Shown: in pieces, positions 38,879 through 48,656 of the stretch | Position numbering within the stretch: position 1 is the first letter of the stretch | Layout: the number at the start of each line of letters is the position of its first letter | NCBI GenBank assembly: GCA_004014935.1 | Contig: CP025322.1 | Span: 2,914,001 to 2,978,000 of the forward strand | DNA from: Saccharomycopsis malanga | Taxonomy: Eukaryota > Ascomycota > Saccharomycetes > Ascoideales > Saccharomycopsidaceae | Length of the DNA stretch: 64,000 nt | Reading direction: 5' to 3' | The notes under the pieces: generated by a model | Databases searched by the model: none | What the model saw: the letters and a program-made list of their open reading frames with translations, nothing else | What the model was told of the DNA's origin: nothing | Made by a program: the position numbers and the translations under genes

Positions 38879-41710
38879 CTAAACCAAGGTAATGTCCCAT
38901 GGTTTGTTGATTTTAACAGCAGGGTTTCTGATAACCAACTTGTTGCCGTTTTGAACTTCTACAGTCCATTTCTTACCCTGTTGTTCAACAATGGCCTTAT
39001 CGGCAGCATTTGCACCCACAACAATCACCTTTTCTATCTTTACTTTATCCAACAAATTGATTAAAGCAGACTTTTTACCAACTGTGGTTTCAGCAGACAA
39101 TTTATTATTTTGGAAGGTAAAATCAACATAGATAAACTCTTGGTCCTTGTAATTGAAAGTTTCGCCATCATCAATGTATAGTGAGCCCTGAGCAGTTCCA
39201 TTGGAATCCAAGGCGACAACCAAGGTGTATGGGTCATATTTCATCAACTTTGCGCTTCTTCTGTATCTGTCTTTTCTGGCGAAAATATGACCACCTTGAA
39301 TCAAGATTGGAATAGTACTCAAGTCAGTATCGAGATGATGGGTGCCTTTTCCTTGGATTACAGCATGAGATTTGTAGTCATAATACGGTTTGTCGTCTGG
39401 AATGTAGATAGATACAGATGTGGCGCCTTCATCTGTAACAGGTTTAACCAAGAGACCACTGTCACCTACGAAGAACTGGTCTTCAAGACCAAAGGATTCT
39501 TCATTGTCAGGATGAGAGTAGAACAATGGGGTGATGACAGGGGAGTTTTCAGTTGAAGCATGGTAAAAACTAGTGTAGAATACAGGAAGCAAGGAATATC
39601 TCAACTTGACAGCATCTCTCATGAGAGATTTGTAAGGCTCGTTGAACACATAAGGTTCGCGTCTTTTAGAATCGATGTGGGCATGAGCTCTAAAAAACGG
39701 ATACCAAATACCGGTTTGGTACCATCTAGTCAACAATTCAGGAGCTGGGTCACCAAAGAAGCCTCCGACATCAGAACCGGTAAACGGCATACCAACAACT
39801 TGAGAAGTCAAAAGCATTGGAAGAGATTGTTTGAGGTACGACCATTTCGATTGGTTGTCGCCACTCCACATGGCAGCAGTTCTTTGGGAACCAGCGTAAT
39901 AAGCTCTAGTTAAAATAAATGGTCTTTTGTTCACAAGTCTTTTCTTCATGGCATCGTAGGTAGCCTCATGGAAAGTCAAACCATAGATGTTATGCACTGA
40001 TCTATGTTCCCAATTGCCGTAATGGATAATATCTTTAGGTGCAGTTGTCTCAGAACCGGAAAAAACAGAAGGTTCTGACATATCGTTCCAGATGTGGAGA
40101 TTGGTTTCGTCGGCTGAAAATTGGGTATTGTTTTTGAAAAGACCATCCCAGTATGTTCTAGCCTTTGGATTGAATGTATCAATCCACACCGATTCGCCAG
40201 GCCAGCAGTGGCCTTTGTAAATTTCTTCATTGTCGGAGTTTTGGATGCCAATATTCTGTTTAGCGATCTCGTCCGAAATCTCATATCCCGTCTTGATATG
40301 GGGATCAATGATTGCCACCAAATTTCTTCCGGTTTCATCCAACTTGTTGTTCATGGCAACATGATCATCGAAAAGGCCTTGTTTCCACGTGAAATACTTT
40401 TTGTTTTCGGTGTACTCGATATCAAGCCAAATGACATCATATGGAAACTCGTGCTTATCAAAGTTGGACGAAACATCCAAAACGTCATCTACGTCGTTGT
40501 AATTCCATCTACATTGATGATACCCCAAGGTAAACAACTGCGGCAACTCTGGGTTTCCGGACAATGCACCGTATTTTCTGCTGACTTCCATTGGTGTTTG
40601 ATCTACAATGATGATTAAATCAATAATACCGTTTTCAGAGAACCAATGGGTCTTGGTGGTTCCCCCATTAGAAAGCACTGCTTGCTCTGCTCCAGACACT
40701 GTGTTGTGTTCCTTCTTGATGTCTACATACGTGTCAGCACCATTGATCCAGAAAAGACCGGCAGTGCTGCCTTTCTTATGGGCAACCAAAAAAGGAATCG
40801 AGCCATACATGGGGAACTTGCTGTCGGTTTCATACTCGAAAATGTCGACATTGAACAATCTGTACGGATCGTCGTTAGTGGTATCTTTCAAAAGCAATGA
40901 GTCAGCATGTTCTGGAATGCCATACACCCGGTCATAATTATTGAAAGTCACGTCCAATGCTACTGATTCTGGCCCAAACGGCAATTTGTCACCGGAAGCA
41001 TCCTTGAAAGAGTCTTCAAAAGCATTGAAATCAAGCTCTTCCGCAGCAACATTCTCCGCTTGCTTGTCCTTGGATCTCCAATGCTCAACATTGATAAAGT
41101 TTCTATCATTCAACACTACTTGCGGCTCGTTGTTACGATAAATTGTCAATTTGAAAGGGCTCAAATCAACCTTGGCTTCGTACTCGCCAGCAGCTCCATA
41201 AATAACGGAGAAATAACCATGTCCGGCTTCATCTGTCTTGATTGACGTGTCAAGCTTGGCATTACTAGATTTCCCAGGTTTTCCATTCAATGCATATTTC
41301 CATGCTTCATTGAATCTACGAGTCTTCAATCTTTGGTTAGGAGGTTCCATAGTTTTAGGATTGATTCTCTCCTCTTCGTCAATCCGTAATCTTACATTGT
41401 CATTCTCTAATATATTAAGTGTAAATGGCAAACTTACCTTCTGCCCATTAGGTAATGCCTTCTCTATGTTGCCTTGAATGGCAGCACTATCACTCAAAAC
41501 CTTCAAAGAACCTTCATCAACCGAATATTTGGACACATAGCTACTTTCCTTGGAAACTTGTTGAGCAAAATGCCTATTTCTACGACAAAAACCAGCTTGG
41601 TCGCACGTCTTAAACAACTCTCTCTTTACAGCAAACACCGATTGAAAAAGGGTAACAAACACCCACAAATAAACCACCTTCAAATTCATATTCCATAAAT
41701 TTGTCCCCAA
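38879..41710 (-). CDS. ROT2: Rot2, ER glucosidase II catalytic alpha subunit (GH31)
   Basis: Rot2 trims the two inner glucoses from N-glycans on folding glycoproteins in the ER lumen, as a dimer with a beta subunit. The 943-aa product (yeast 954) has a signal peptide (hydrophobic 10-27, ending SVFA; Met-8 is a possible alternative start), the Cys-bearing N-terminus CDQAGFCRRNRHFA, a GH31 N-domain, and the (beta/alpha)8 catalytic domain. That domain has IWLDIEYTENKKYFTW, the nucleophile D543 in WNDMSEPSVF and the acid/base D618 in MWSGDNQSKW. Beta-sandwich domains follow. There is no HDEL, which is normal because the beta subunit provides retention. It shares a 500-bp divergent promoter with SNU13. 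Confidence 0.96.
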   Translation of the reverse strand: MGTNLWNMNLKVVYLWVFVTLFQSVFAVKRELFKTCDQAGFCRRNRHFAQQVSKESSYVSKYSVDEGSLKVLSDSAAIQGNIEKALPNGQKVSLPFTLNILENDNVRLRIDEEERINPKTMEPPNQRLKTRRFNEAWKYALNGKPGKSSNAKLDTSIKTDEAGHGYFSVIYGAAGEYEAKVDLSPFKLTIYRNNEPQVVLNDRNFINVEHWRSKDKQAENVAAEELDFNAFEDSFKDASGDKLPFGPESVALDVTFNNYDRVYGIPEHADSLLLKDTTNDDPYRLFNVDIFEYETDSKFPMYGSIPFLVAHKKGSTAGLFWINGADTYVDIKKEHNTVSGAEQAVLSNGGTTKTHWFSENGIIDLIIIVDQTPMEVSRKYGALSGNPELPQLFTLGYHQCRWNYNDVDDVLDVSSNFDKHEFPYDVIWLDIEYTENKKYFTWKQGLFDDHVAMNNKLDETGRNLVAIIDPHIKTGYEISDEIAKQNIGIQNSDNEEIYKGHCWPGESVWIDTFNPKARTYWDGLFKNNTQFSADETNLHIWNDMSEPSVFSGSETTAPKDIIHYGNWEHRSVHNIYGLTFHEATYDAMKKRLVNKRPFILTRAYYAGSQRTAAMWSGDNQSKWSYLKQSLPMLLTSQVVGMPFTGSDVGGFFGDPAPELLTRWYQTGIWYPFFRAHAHIDSKRREPYVFNEPYKSLMRDAVKLRYSLLPVFYTSFYHASTENSPVITPLFYSHPDNEESFGLEDQFFVGDSGLLVKPVTDEGATSVSIYIPDDKPYYDYKSHAVIQGKGTHHLDTDLSTIPILIQGGHIFARKDRYRRSAKLMKYDPYTLVVALDSNGTAQGSLYIDDGETFNYKDQEFIYVDFTFQNNKLSAETTVGKKSALINLLDKVKIEKVIVVGANAADKAIVEQQGKKWTVEVQNGNKLVIRNPAVKINKPWDITLV

Positions 41711-42029
41711 TGGCTCACCTCAGAACTACTTATTGCTCTACTTGCTCTTCATTACCTATTACGTATATATATACAATTTGTTCATTGTGGTTATGTGCCC
41801 TGCGGAAGCTGAAGTATCAATCAATATTGACACGTGTGAATGGCTACTCTATGTTTCGAGACTATGCAAAGCCTTGCTAATTCTATATCGATCAATATAT
41901 CCTAATTTACTGAGCCCATATCAGTAATGTAAAATGGCTCTTTTGATCCATTGATGTGAAACCACCACCACCTAATGTATGGATGCGCATGTATCACACA
42001 CATCCTGCATGCAGGTCATCGCATACAGC

Positions 42030-42036
42030 CGGGTAA
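42030..42036 (+). promoter_or_regulatory. Reb1-like CGGGTAA site, ROT2/SNU13 divergent promoter
   Basis: CGGGTAAG sits about 175 bp upstream of SNU13 and 320 bp upstream of ROT2. Confidence 0.45.
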
Positions 42037-42040
42037 GACC

Positions 42041-42089
42041 TGAAATTTTCGACATGAAAAAGAAAATTTTTTTTTCTTATGCGATGATG
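42041..42089 (+). promoter_or_regulatory. RRPE- and PAC-like elements upstream of SNU13
   Basis: TGAAATTTTC (42041-42050) and AAAATTTTT (from 42063) resemble the RRPE element. GCGATGATG (42081-42089) is one base off the PAC core GCGATGAG. The pair stands about 120-170 bp before SNU13. PAC plus RRPE marks ribosome-biogenesis genes in yeasts, and Snu13 is a core snoRNP protein, so the match is functionally sensible. Confidence 0.45.
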
Positions 42090-42210
42090 TGAAAAAAGTG
42101 GCAATTAATTTTTCATTATCAATAGTTTTTATTAAAACATCAACGATCATTTGGGCGAGCTATTGCAAGGAACCCTAAGTAATAAACATATTATCAAACA
42201 AACAAACATA

Positions 42211-42591
42211 ATGTCTGCACCAAACCCAAAAGCTTTTCCATTGGCTGACACTGGCTTGACCCAACAAATCTTGGATGTTGTTCAACAAGCTCAAAACTTG
42301 AGACAATTGAAGAAGGGATCTAACGAAGCCACCAAGACCTTGAACAGAGGTATTTCTGAGTTTATTGTCATGGCTGCTGACGCCGAGCCAATCGAAATCT
42401 TGTTGCATTTGCCATTGTTGTGTGAGGATAAGAACGTTCCATATGTTTTTGTTCCATCCAAGACCGGTTTGGGTAGAGCCTGTGGTCTTTCCAGACCAGT
42501 TGTTGCTGCTTCTGTGACCACCAACGACAGCTCTTCTATCAAGAACCAAATCTATGCCATCAAGGACAAGATTGAAACTCTTTTGATTTAG
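42211..42591 (+). CDS. SNU13: Snu13/15.5K, box C/D snoRNP and U4 snRNP protein
   Basis: Snu13 is an L7Ae-family protein that binds the kink-turn of box C/D snoRNAs and of U4 snRNA, so it serves both rRNA processing and splicing. I start it at 42211 ([13 protein letters not shown]); the ORF is open upstream without similarity. The 126 aa equal the yeast length. Signature blocks: [12 protein letters not shown] (RNA-binding), [30 protein letters not shown] and the hydrophobic end KDKIETLLI. No in-frame CTG codon occurs. PAC/RRPE-like and Reb1-like sites lie upstream. Confidence 0.97.
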   Translation: MSAPNPKAFPLADTGLTQQILDVVQQAQNLRQLKKGSNEATKTLNRGISEFIVMAADAEPIEILLHLPLLCEDKNVPYVFVPSKTGLGRACGLSRPVVAASVTTNDSSSIKNQIYAIKDKIETLLI

Positions 42592-42689
42592 GTATTCCAC
42601 AGGTGTTTCTGGGTACCTTTGTATTTTATAGACTTGACATTTTAATGCATGCATATTTGTTATGAATTTGGTTTTGTTTGATGTATTGG

Positions 42690-42780
42690 ATTTGTTAAAT
42701 TGCTGGGTAATTCATTAAATTGGTGATTGCATTTACATAATTGATTATTACATTTACTAAATTGATGATTACATTTATTT
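42690..42780 (+). repeat. Short 20-22-bp-period array downstream of SNU13
   Basis: Three to four degenerate units around AAATTGATGATTACATTTA follow the SNU13 stop. The core ATTACATTTA resembles the array upstream of SPT7 (2082-2168). The rest of 42592-43203 is AT-rich without a gene. Confidence 0.5.
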
Positions 42781-43203
42781 TCTGTTGGTATCAAGAAGCG
42801 ACTCATCGGTTTAGCGTAGTTTTGTATGTCAATATATATTTATGCAAAAATATAAGGATGAGAACAGTCAGTTCAAAACAGAAACCGTTATTGTAGATAA
42901 CATATGTATAATAGTTTTTTGCATTACGTTATGCTTGAGGAGTAGTAGTTTTACTGAATTGATTGATTAATCTCTATATTATAATGGCCAAATTAATGAG
43001 ATTACTTATATCAGCAATATGGAAGTTAGCCGATAGACTTTTCTCAGTATTGTGATTGAACTAGTAGCAGTACTATTGACGTTTTTGGTGGTGATTTTGA
43101 CAATGGGTAATGCCATAACAATAACAGTCTTGTTAAATAAAGGAAACATGTAAAAATCCGTACTCAAAGTATTAAGGTAACAAGGAGAGCAAACATCAAA
43201 CTT

Positions 43204-43546
43204 GATAATAATAACAATATAATACATTTCGAGCCTAGTACATAACAGTTTCGTATATGCGCGCCATGTTTAAAACAATTTGGTAAAACAGAGTGTGGAA
43301 CACCCAGACAACTCCATAAACTTGTCACTTATTAAAAAAATAAGCATTTATTGGCCTAGGGCATGTTTCAGACAGCTGCACTTGCCTGTTCAACATCATA
43401 AGAGGTGGTCACGTCAGGAATCGAACCCGTGATCTTGCCAGGCCTTCCTCTTTTCCAAGACTAATATCAGGTAAACTATCCTGCCATGTCTTTCTCTCTT
43501 CTCCGAGATCACTAACCACTTAGCCATACGGACCAGCGACTTTCAA
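43204..43546 (-). mobile_element. tRNA-derived SINE, copy 15, full length with box A and box B
   Basis: This is the reference long form, about 340 bp, minus strand. In element orientation: 5' end GTCGCTGGTCCGTATGG, box A TGGCTAAGTGG (43516-43526), two units of the GGAGAAGAGA type, box B GGGTTCGATTCC (43418-43429), then the body TGATGTTGAACAGGCAAGTG and GACAAGTTTATGGAGTTGTC. The 3' block CATATACGAAACTGTTATGT is followed by AGGCTCGAAAT and a TATTATTATC tail. CAAACTT occurs at both ends (43197-43203 and 43547-43553), a probable duplication with one later indel. Confidence 0.9.
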
Positions 43547-43773
43547 CAAACTTATCTTGAAAATACATAATAACTTGTTGGTCTTTTCTTCAAAATCGCA
43601 ACCTATAATTATCAATTTTGCCATTATATAAACAATTTTGTTCAACACAATCTTCGTTTGCATCAAACTGATAGAACAGCATGAACCATACAGACCCCAG
43701 AAACTACAGATATTCCTATGATACTATACCAATTATGTAAAATACAGGATACTACTCGTAAGATCCGAACTCG

Positions 43774-46700
43774 TTATGCTAATCCCAAGGTACTTGTGCG
43801 TACAATTGTTTCAACCATTTTGATTTCTTGGTCGTCAAAGTTCTTTTTTTGATCTTCGTATGGCAAATTTAAAAATTGTTGAAACAAACCCCCATCAATG
43901 AAATTCAAAGGGGGTTCTGAAGCAGGTTTTCCAATAAACCTTGGGCTTCTAAAACTTGTCATATGGTTGTTTTCAGCAATATTTGAAGACTTATCAAGGT
44001 GCTGAAACAACTGGGTCACTTTCAACTGTAACTTGTTTAATTGATGAGCTGCTGTTTTGTTTCTAACAATGCTAACACAATAGATAGCGCCTGTAGCTGA
44101 TCCAATAAGAGAAATAGGGGATATAGGGCAACTTACAAGCTCTGGCTTGAGATTAAAATCCGTCTCGTCTATGACAAACTCATTAGAGACGACTTCGGTG
44201 ATTTTGTTTTCTAATTTATTTGGTAAAACTTTCATTATGTTGATATGGTCTTCGATATTGAAGTGGGACTTGACAGTCTTCTGTAAATTCAACTTACGAT
44301 CTTTGAAGGTTACTTCACGATGATAGAGAAAAAAGTTATTATCAAAGTCAACCATAATCTGAACAAATGAACTCAAGGGCAATGACGCTATGCTGAAAGT
44401 CAGTTGCAAATAGTCTGGCTCATACAAAAAGATTTGTAGAGCCATTTCAAAGTCTTCATACTTGTTACCTACTGCATAATCATTCACTGTGTAAACATCT
44501 TTCAGCAACGCTTCATTTTCGATGTATTTTATCAGGCTTATTTTGAACAGCATAGGGCCATGATACACATCATTAATAAGAACAAAGTTATTGATTGATG
44601 AAACTTGGTTAGTGAAGCCTTTGGCTATTTTCTTCTCCAAAGTTTTTTTGATATAAAATTTGCCAGTGGAAGGTTTAAAATTCACACGGAAGATTCCGGT
44701 TTTGGCCCCCGTGGCTATGAACAAACGGTAACCGAAATTGCACAATGAATAATACTGTGCTTTTCGTGAGTTTTTGTAGGTTAATTCATGAACAATCTTC
44801 CCAGACTCTACAGAAAACATGTGAAACTCGTTAACGTTCTCAAGATCGTCACTTTCTGGAAATGGTTTTCTATCACAGTTGGTTATTATTAAAAACTTGT
44901 TATCTAACATTTTCTTCAAACCTACAGAAGTTTTGTCCTCGAAATCCAACACATTGTCCACGTAACTAGCTGTTTCTGAAGTGGTGGGCGCTTTATGGTT
45001 CATCTGAATAATGTCAAGAGCTTCATAGCCTACAAGTTTATGAGTGTCGCTGATTTCTAAGTTCTTGATGTTGACAATATAGATGGTGCTATCTGAGGCA
45101 CGCTGGTTTACCATAAGCACAGCCTGTCCTAGATCTTTTAGTATTACGAATTTCCGGATAAGCCCATCAATTTTAAGACAATTTGTGAATGTTGTGAACA
45201 TCAGCTTTGGACTTACACCATCTATTTTGAGTTTACTTGAGTCTGTCTTCATCACCTTGCGTGACTTGTTTCTGGTGCGTGACAATGTCTTGATAACTTC
45301 ATATTGGCCCACGGTAGTTATATCAATGTCTGCGTCTAGCTGTTGCGACCTTCCTAGAAGCTGATTGCCAAACGATCTGGTGGTGGTGAAGAGTTTATGA
45401 GTTATAAACAGGTCATATGTGATTTGCGCAAGATAAATGCTACCACAATGCTTGAATTCCCAAAACTTATCCAAGGTAACGTTCAACTGTCCATAATCGT
45501 AAACAAGCAGCCCATTGTATGCTTGCAAATTTAACAAGTAGCTTTGGTCTTTAGTTTGTAGATAATACAAGTTTGGAAAAAGTTTTGATTTCTCTGCAAA
45601 TAATGTAGAAGCAGGGAACATTTGTTTCAAATACTCAGTTTTGTTCAATGTTTTGCCATTCTTCATATTCATGATAGAATCTGTTTTCACAGCAAGGAGG
45701 TGGCCAGTTGTGGAAGTGGCTACAGCTACAACTTGATTCCCCACCACATCGAGAAGCACTTGATTGAAGATACAGTTGGCTACGTTGAATGTTTTCACTA
45801 CAAATGTTGAGTCCATAACAGAGCTCTTGATTAACTTAATGTCGCCCAGCCAATAAGATATTATAATGTATAGCTGATTATCCATTACTTGACTGCTCAA
45901 CGAAGCGTAATCCGCAGTGTTTAAGGGCAACATCAAGTCAATATTATGACCAAAATCAAGATATTGTATGGAAGACTCATACAAAAATAGCAAGCTGCTC
46001 TTTGAGGTGACAGTGAAGGCCTTGTAGACTCGTAAATTGATTGATTTCTGGAATTCTAACACAATTTTGTCCGGAGAAATCATCATATTGTATTGTTTGA
46101 TAGAGTCTTCGAAAAGAATGAATATTTGGCTGCCTTGACACACCATTGCCTTTGTCTCACCGACGTTGCTATCAAATACAAGGCTTAGAGGCAGTAACTT
46201 GAGATTATTGTAACAATATATGGTTTCTGTTTCGAAGCTTTCATTTTCTACAACTCTATACACCTTGAGATCATTGCTTATACAGAAAACCAAGACAGTA
46301 TCGCCAACTTGAAAGAGCCAACGTTCCTTCGACTCAGGAATAGATAAGCAATTATCAATGATGGTGTTGAAGCCCTTGCGATGCACTTTGAACTCGCTGG
46401 AGACAAAACTTCCCGAAACTGAATAGACACAAGGAAAATCCTGCCCATACAAGTTCTGAAACGTCTCACCAGCGTCTGTCAAGGGGCAGTTATCTACATA
46501 TTCCAAATCAAGTATAGGACCGTTGCTGAACTCGTTCAAGTACTGGACGATTGCTAGATGGGGGGTATCTGGATTGAGTTTGAAAATCAACGAGTTGGAG
46601 ACGTTGGAAGTGGAAACAAAATAATTGGAGTTTATGTGGTGTAAGCATTGTGCTTGCGGCAAATCTCCAAGTGGCATAAGATCCCATTTATGAATATGTA

Positions 46701-47805
46701 TTGGCGCATTTCTATGATTAAGCTGAAAACTAGATACTGGTTTTGCAGCTGCTATGACCTCAATGGCAAGTCCCAACATGTGTAATGTATTCAGGGATAT
46801 AAATAAGATTCTATACGAAATGGTTCCGTCCTCTTTAGATTTAGAATCAACCACAGAATAGGTGGCGATGGCCTCTTCCAAACAGGTTGTTCGTTGTAAA
46901 GTATTGATCTTAGAGACTTTGATTGCCTCGTAAACAGAATTGTTTTCAGTATGTATAGGGTTCTTTATACTTGAAGTCCATTGGTCTGGCGGCGGAATAT
47001 AGTATTGATAGTTTACGAAATTGATAATCATGCCTTTGGAAAACGGCTGGTGTTCTGAAGCCAAATTCATAATAATACTGGGTGACCCTATATCTTTGGG
47101 GAACCTGAGAGCAGTGTTTACGACGCTGAGTTTCAAGGAGGTGAGATCCAACAGATATAGTTGAACGAATCTTGTAGAATCAACGCTGTTCTGAAGTAAT
47201 GTTACTAAATAACATTTACGATATCCGGTGGGGACAATTTCAAATTGGGTTAGTTTGGATAGGTCACTCAAAGAAGAAGTCACACGTTGTTGGAAAAGAG
47301 ACTGTGGTTTTCTCAGCCGTTTGCCGACTGTTCGGCCGTGAATCGTATCTAATCTATATACAAGTGGCTCACTACTTCTGGCCAACAGAACCACCTGGAC
47401 AGTACCTACATGTGAGTGGACAACTAAAATGCCATTGTAATTATCCACTTTCATACAGACATTCAGAGAAACAAGCAATGAAGACGTGAACCCTATACGT
47501 TCTACTACAGAGCATCTCTGGGCCGATTTGTCATATGCAACGGCCCATATTTCCAACAGCTTGGTCAAAACCAATAAAACATTCAGCCCGCCAGCTGTGC
47601 TTGGAACAGCGTACCATGCGATGTCTAGAACAGTATCATAGACACTGAATGAATCTTGAAACTTTAATCCATTCTCATCCACGGAATATATCTCAATAGA
47701 ATGCACCTTTGCAAGCACCAAACTGCACTCGTTCGTAATAAACGGGAAATACAACGACTTGAATATTGCTGTAGACTGCTGCAACTCCAGAAGTATCACC
47801 GACAT
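43774..47805 (-). CDS. DDB1/CPSF-A family beta-propeller protein, probably Mms1
   Basis: This is a 1343-aa member of the superfamily of DDB1, CPSF160 (Cft1) and SF3b130 (Rse1). Seen: a propeller-like all-beta sequence throughout; a mid-protein block NGPILDLEYVDN, then CVYSVSGSF, matching the 'PIxDhxhhD...hhTxSG' pattern; and a C-terminal CPSF-A-like end, ISLIGSATGAIYCVS then FIDGGLFQQFL (near 1301). It lacks the strong conservation expected for Rse1. Its length matches yeast Mms1 (1407), the adaptor of the Rtt101 cullin ligase in replication-fork repair, so Mms1 is my best guess; Cft1 (1357) is the main alternative. It shares a 189-bp divergent promoter with the FMP46-like gene. Confidence 0.85.
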   Translation of the reverse strand: MSVILLELQQSTAIFKSLYFPFITNECSLVLAKVHSIEIYSVDENGLKFQDSFSVYDTVLDIAWYAVPSTAGGLNVLLVLTKLLEIWAVAYDKSAQRCSVVERIGFTSSLLVSLNVCMKVDNYNGILVVHSHVGTVQVVLLARSSEPLVYRLDTIHGRTVGKRLRKPQSLFQQRVTSSLSDLSKLTQFEIVPTGYRKCYLVTLLQNSVDSTRFVQLYLLDLTSLKLSVVNTALRFPKDIGSPSIIMNLASEHQPFSKGMIINFVNYQYYIPPPDQWTSSIKNPIHTENNSVYEAIKVSKINTLQRTTCLEEAIATYSVVDSKSKEDGTISYRILFISLNTLHMLGLAIEVIAAAKPVSSFQLNHRNAPIHIHKWDLMPLGDLPQAQCLHHINSNYFVSTSNVSNSLIFKLNPDTPHLAIVQYLNEFSNGPILDLEYVDNCPLTDAGETFQNLYGQDFPCVYSVSGSFVSSEFKVHRKGFNTIIDNCLSIPESKERWLFQVGDTVLVFCISNDLKVYRVVENESFETETIYCYNNLKLLPLSLVFDSNVGETKAMVCQGSQIFILFEDSIKQYNMMISPDKIVLEFQKSINLRVYKAFTVTSKSSLLFLYESSIQYLDFGHNIDLMLPLNTADYASLSSQVMDNQLYIIISYWLGDIKLIKSSVMDSTFVVKTFNVANCIFNQVLLDVVGNQVVAVATSTTGHLLAVKTDSIMNMKNGKTLNKTEYLKQMFPASTLFAEKSKLFPNLYYLQTKDQSYLLNLQAYNGLLVYDYGQLNVTLDKFWEFKHCGSIYLAQITYDLFITHKLFTTTRSFGNQLLGRSQQLDADIDITTVGQYEVIKTLSRTRNKSRKVMKTDSSKLKIDGVSPKLMFTTFTNCLKIDGLIRKFVILKDLGQAVLMVNQRASDSTIYIVNIKNLEISDTHKLVGYEALDIIQMNHKAPTTSETASYVDNVLDFEDKTSVGLKKMLDNKFLIITNCDRKPFPESDDLENVNEFHMFSVESGKIVHELTYKNSRKAQYYSLCNFGYRLFIATGAKTGIFRVNFKPSTGKFYIKKTLEKKIAKGFTNQVSSINNFVLINDVYHGPMLFKISLIKYIENEALLKDVYTVNDYAVGNKYEDFEMALQIFLYEPDYLQLTFSIASLPLSSFVQIMVDFDNNFFLYHREVTFKDRKLNLQKTVKSHFNIEDHINIMKVLPNKLENKITEVVSNEFVIDETDFNLKPELVSCPISPISLIGSATGAIYCVSIVRNKTAAHQLNKLQLKVTQLFQHLDKSSNIAENNHMTSFRSPRFIGKPASEPPLNFIDGGLFQQFLNLPYEDQKKNFDDQEIKMVETIVRTSTLGLA

Positions 47806-47882
47806 TGACCATTCAACTTGGACTCATTATTACTCGGTTGCTGCTTCTCATGTTGAAATTCTTACTTATTCTACTTTGTCTC

Positions 47883-47889
47883 CGGGTAA
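47883..47889 (+). promoter_or_regulatory. Reb1-like CGGGTAA site in the MMS1-like/FMP46-like divergent promoter
   Basis: CGGGTAAACCCC is placed in the 189-bp spacer, 78 bp from one start and 106 bp from the other, so it may serve both genes. Confidence 0.45.
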
Positions 47890-47994
47890 ACCCCATATAT
47901 GGCCCAGAGCTTATAGGATACAGGATGAGCATTGCTCTCAACAATGCCCAACAATGAGCCCAACTAAGGTCAAGTATTTCCATCGAGATTTGAA

Positions 47995-48656
47995 ATGTCC
48001 TTGTTCAAAAGTTTGCAATCTATCCCGGGAGTCATAACAGTATTGTATGTATTTTATTTGGCTGTCGATACCAATATAATGGATCGTATTTTCCAAACAT
48101 TTCCTTCCTGTTGCCAAGATATTAACAATTAAACAGCCATTCTCCGCATAACAGCAAGTCGCTTGAGTTGTTGAAGATTCTCAACAAGCATCAAGTCAGT
48201 GCAGAACAGGCTAGCACCGGAAACTCGTGGCTTTCTCGGCTTCTTTCGCTCGCCCCTTCTGGAACTGGCAAAACGTCTTTAACAAAGGAATTGGATGAGA
48301 TCCTCAACAAAGACACTGAGGTATCTGTTTCTAACGACTTCCGAAATGCATTGTACTATATTGATATCCAGAACAAGTTTCCTACGACTCAACAATTCAA
48401 GTTGATCTACGATTATGCCCGTAAAGATTCTAAAAACCAACAAACTTATGAAGCAGTGTTCCCAAAAATGGCACACAAGGACGCTTCAGGAACCCTTGTT
48501 GCCCCTGACAGTAAGATTCTCAAGGAGCTTGCATTGCTGCCAATTGGGCAGATCAAACCAGACGTCTTTGTCGCTCCCTTGGTGGTTGATTGGCTGAAAC
48601 AAAAGATCACAAATAACGCCCAAGAGCTCTCCGATATCTTGGAACAGTACAAATAG
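47995..48656 (+). CDS. FMP46: Fmp46-like (DUF1687) mitochondrial protein (2 exons)
   Basis: Exon 1 is 47995-48044 and exon 2 is 48137-48656, joined by a 92-nt intron (GTATGT, AACAG). The 189-aa product starts MSLFKSLQSIPGVITVFHSP, close in pattern to yeast Fmp46 (MSFWKTLQRQPRTISLF), a predicted thioredoxin-fold mitochondrial protein of unknown function. The PTTQQFKLIYDY block matches the FPTWDQLQYM block of Fmp46. This protein has no cysteine, so a thiol redox role is unlikely for it. It is longer than yeast Fmp46 (133 aa), with an insertion after the N-terminal helix (ASTGNSWLSRLLSLAPSGTG). Beyond the TAG the same frame continues 14 codons and repeats the C-terminal LEQYK. Confidence 0.8.

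Noticed and set aside
41890-41940. Possible further SINE remnant (TTACTGAGCCCATATCAG).
   Set aside because: Only about 15 bases resemble the SINE 3' end and there is no tail or duplication; too short to claim.
43774-47805. Assigning this gene firmly as RSE1 or CFT1.
   Set aside because: The superfamily is clear, but conservation is too low for Rse1, and Cft1 versus Mms1 cannot be settled by eye; the gene symbol is left empty.
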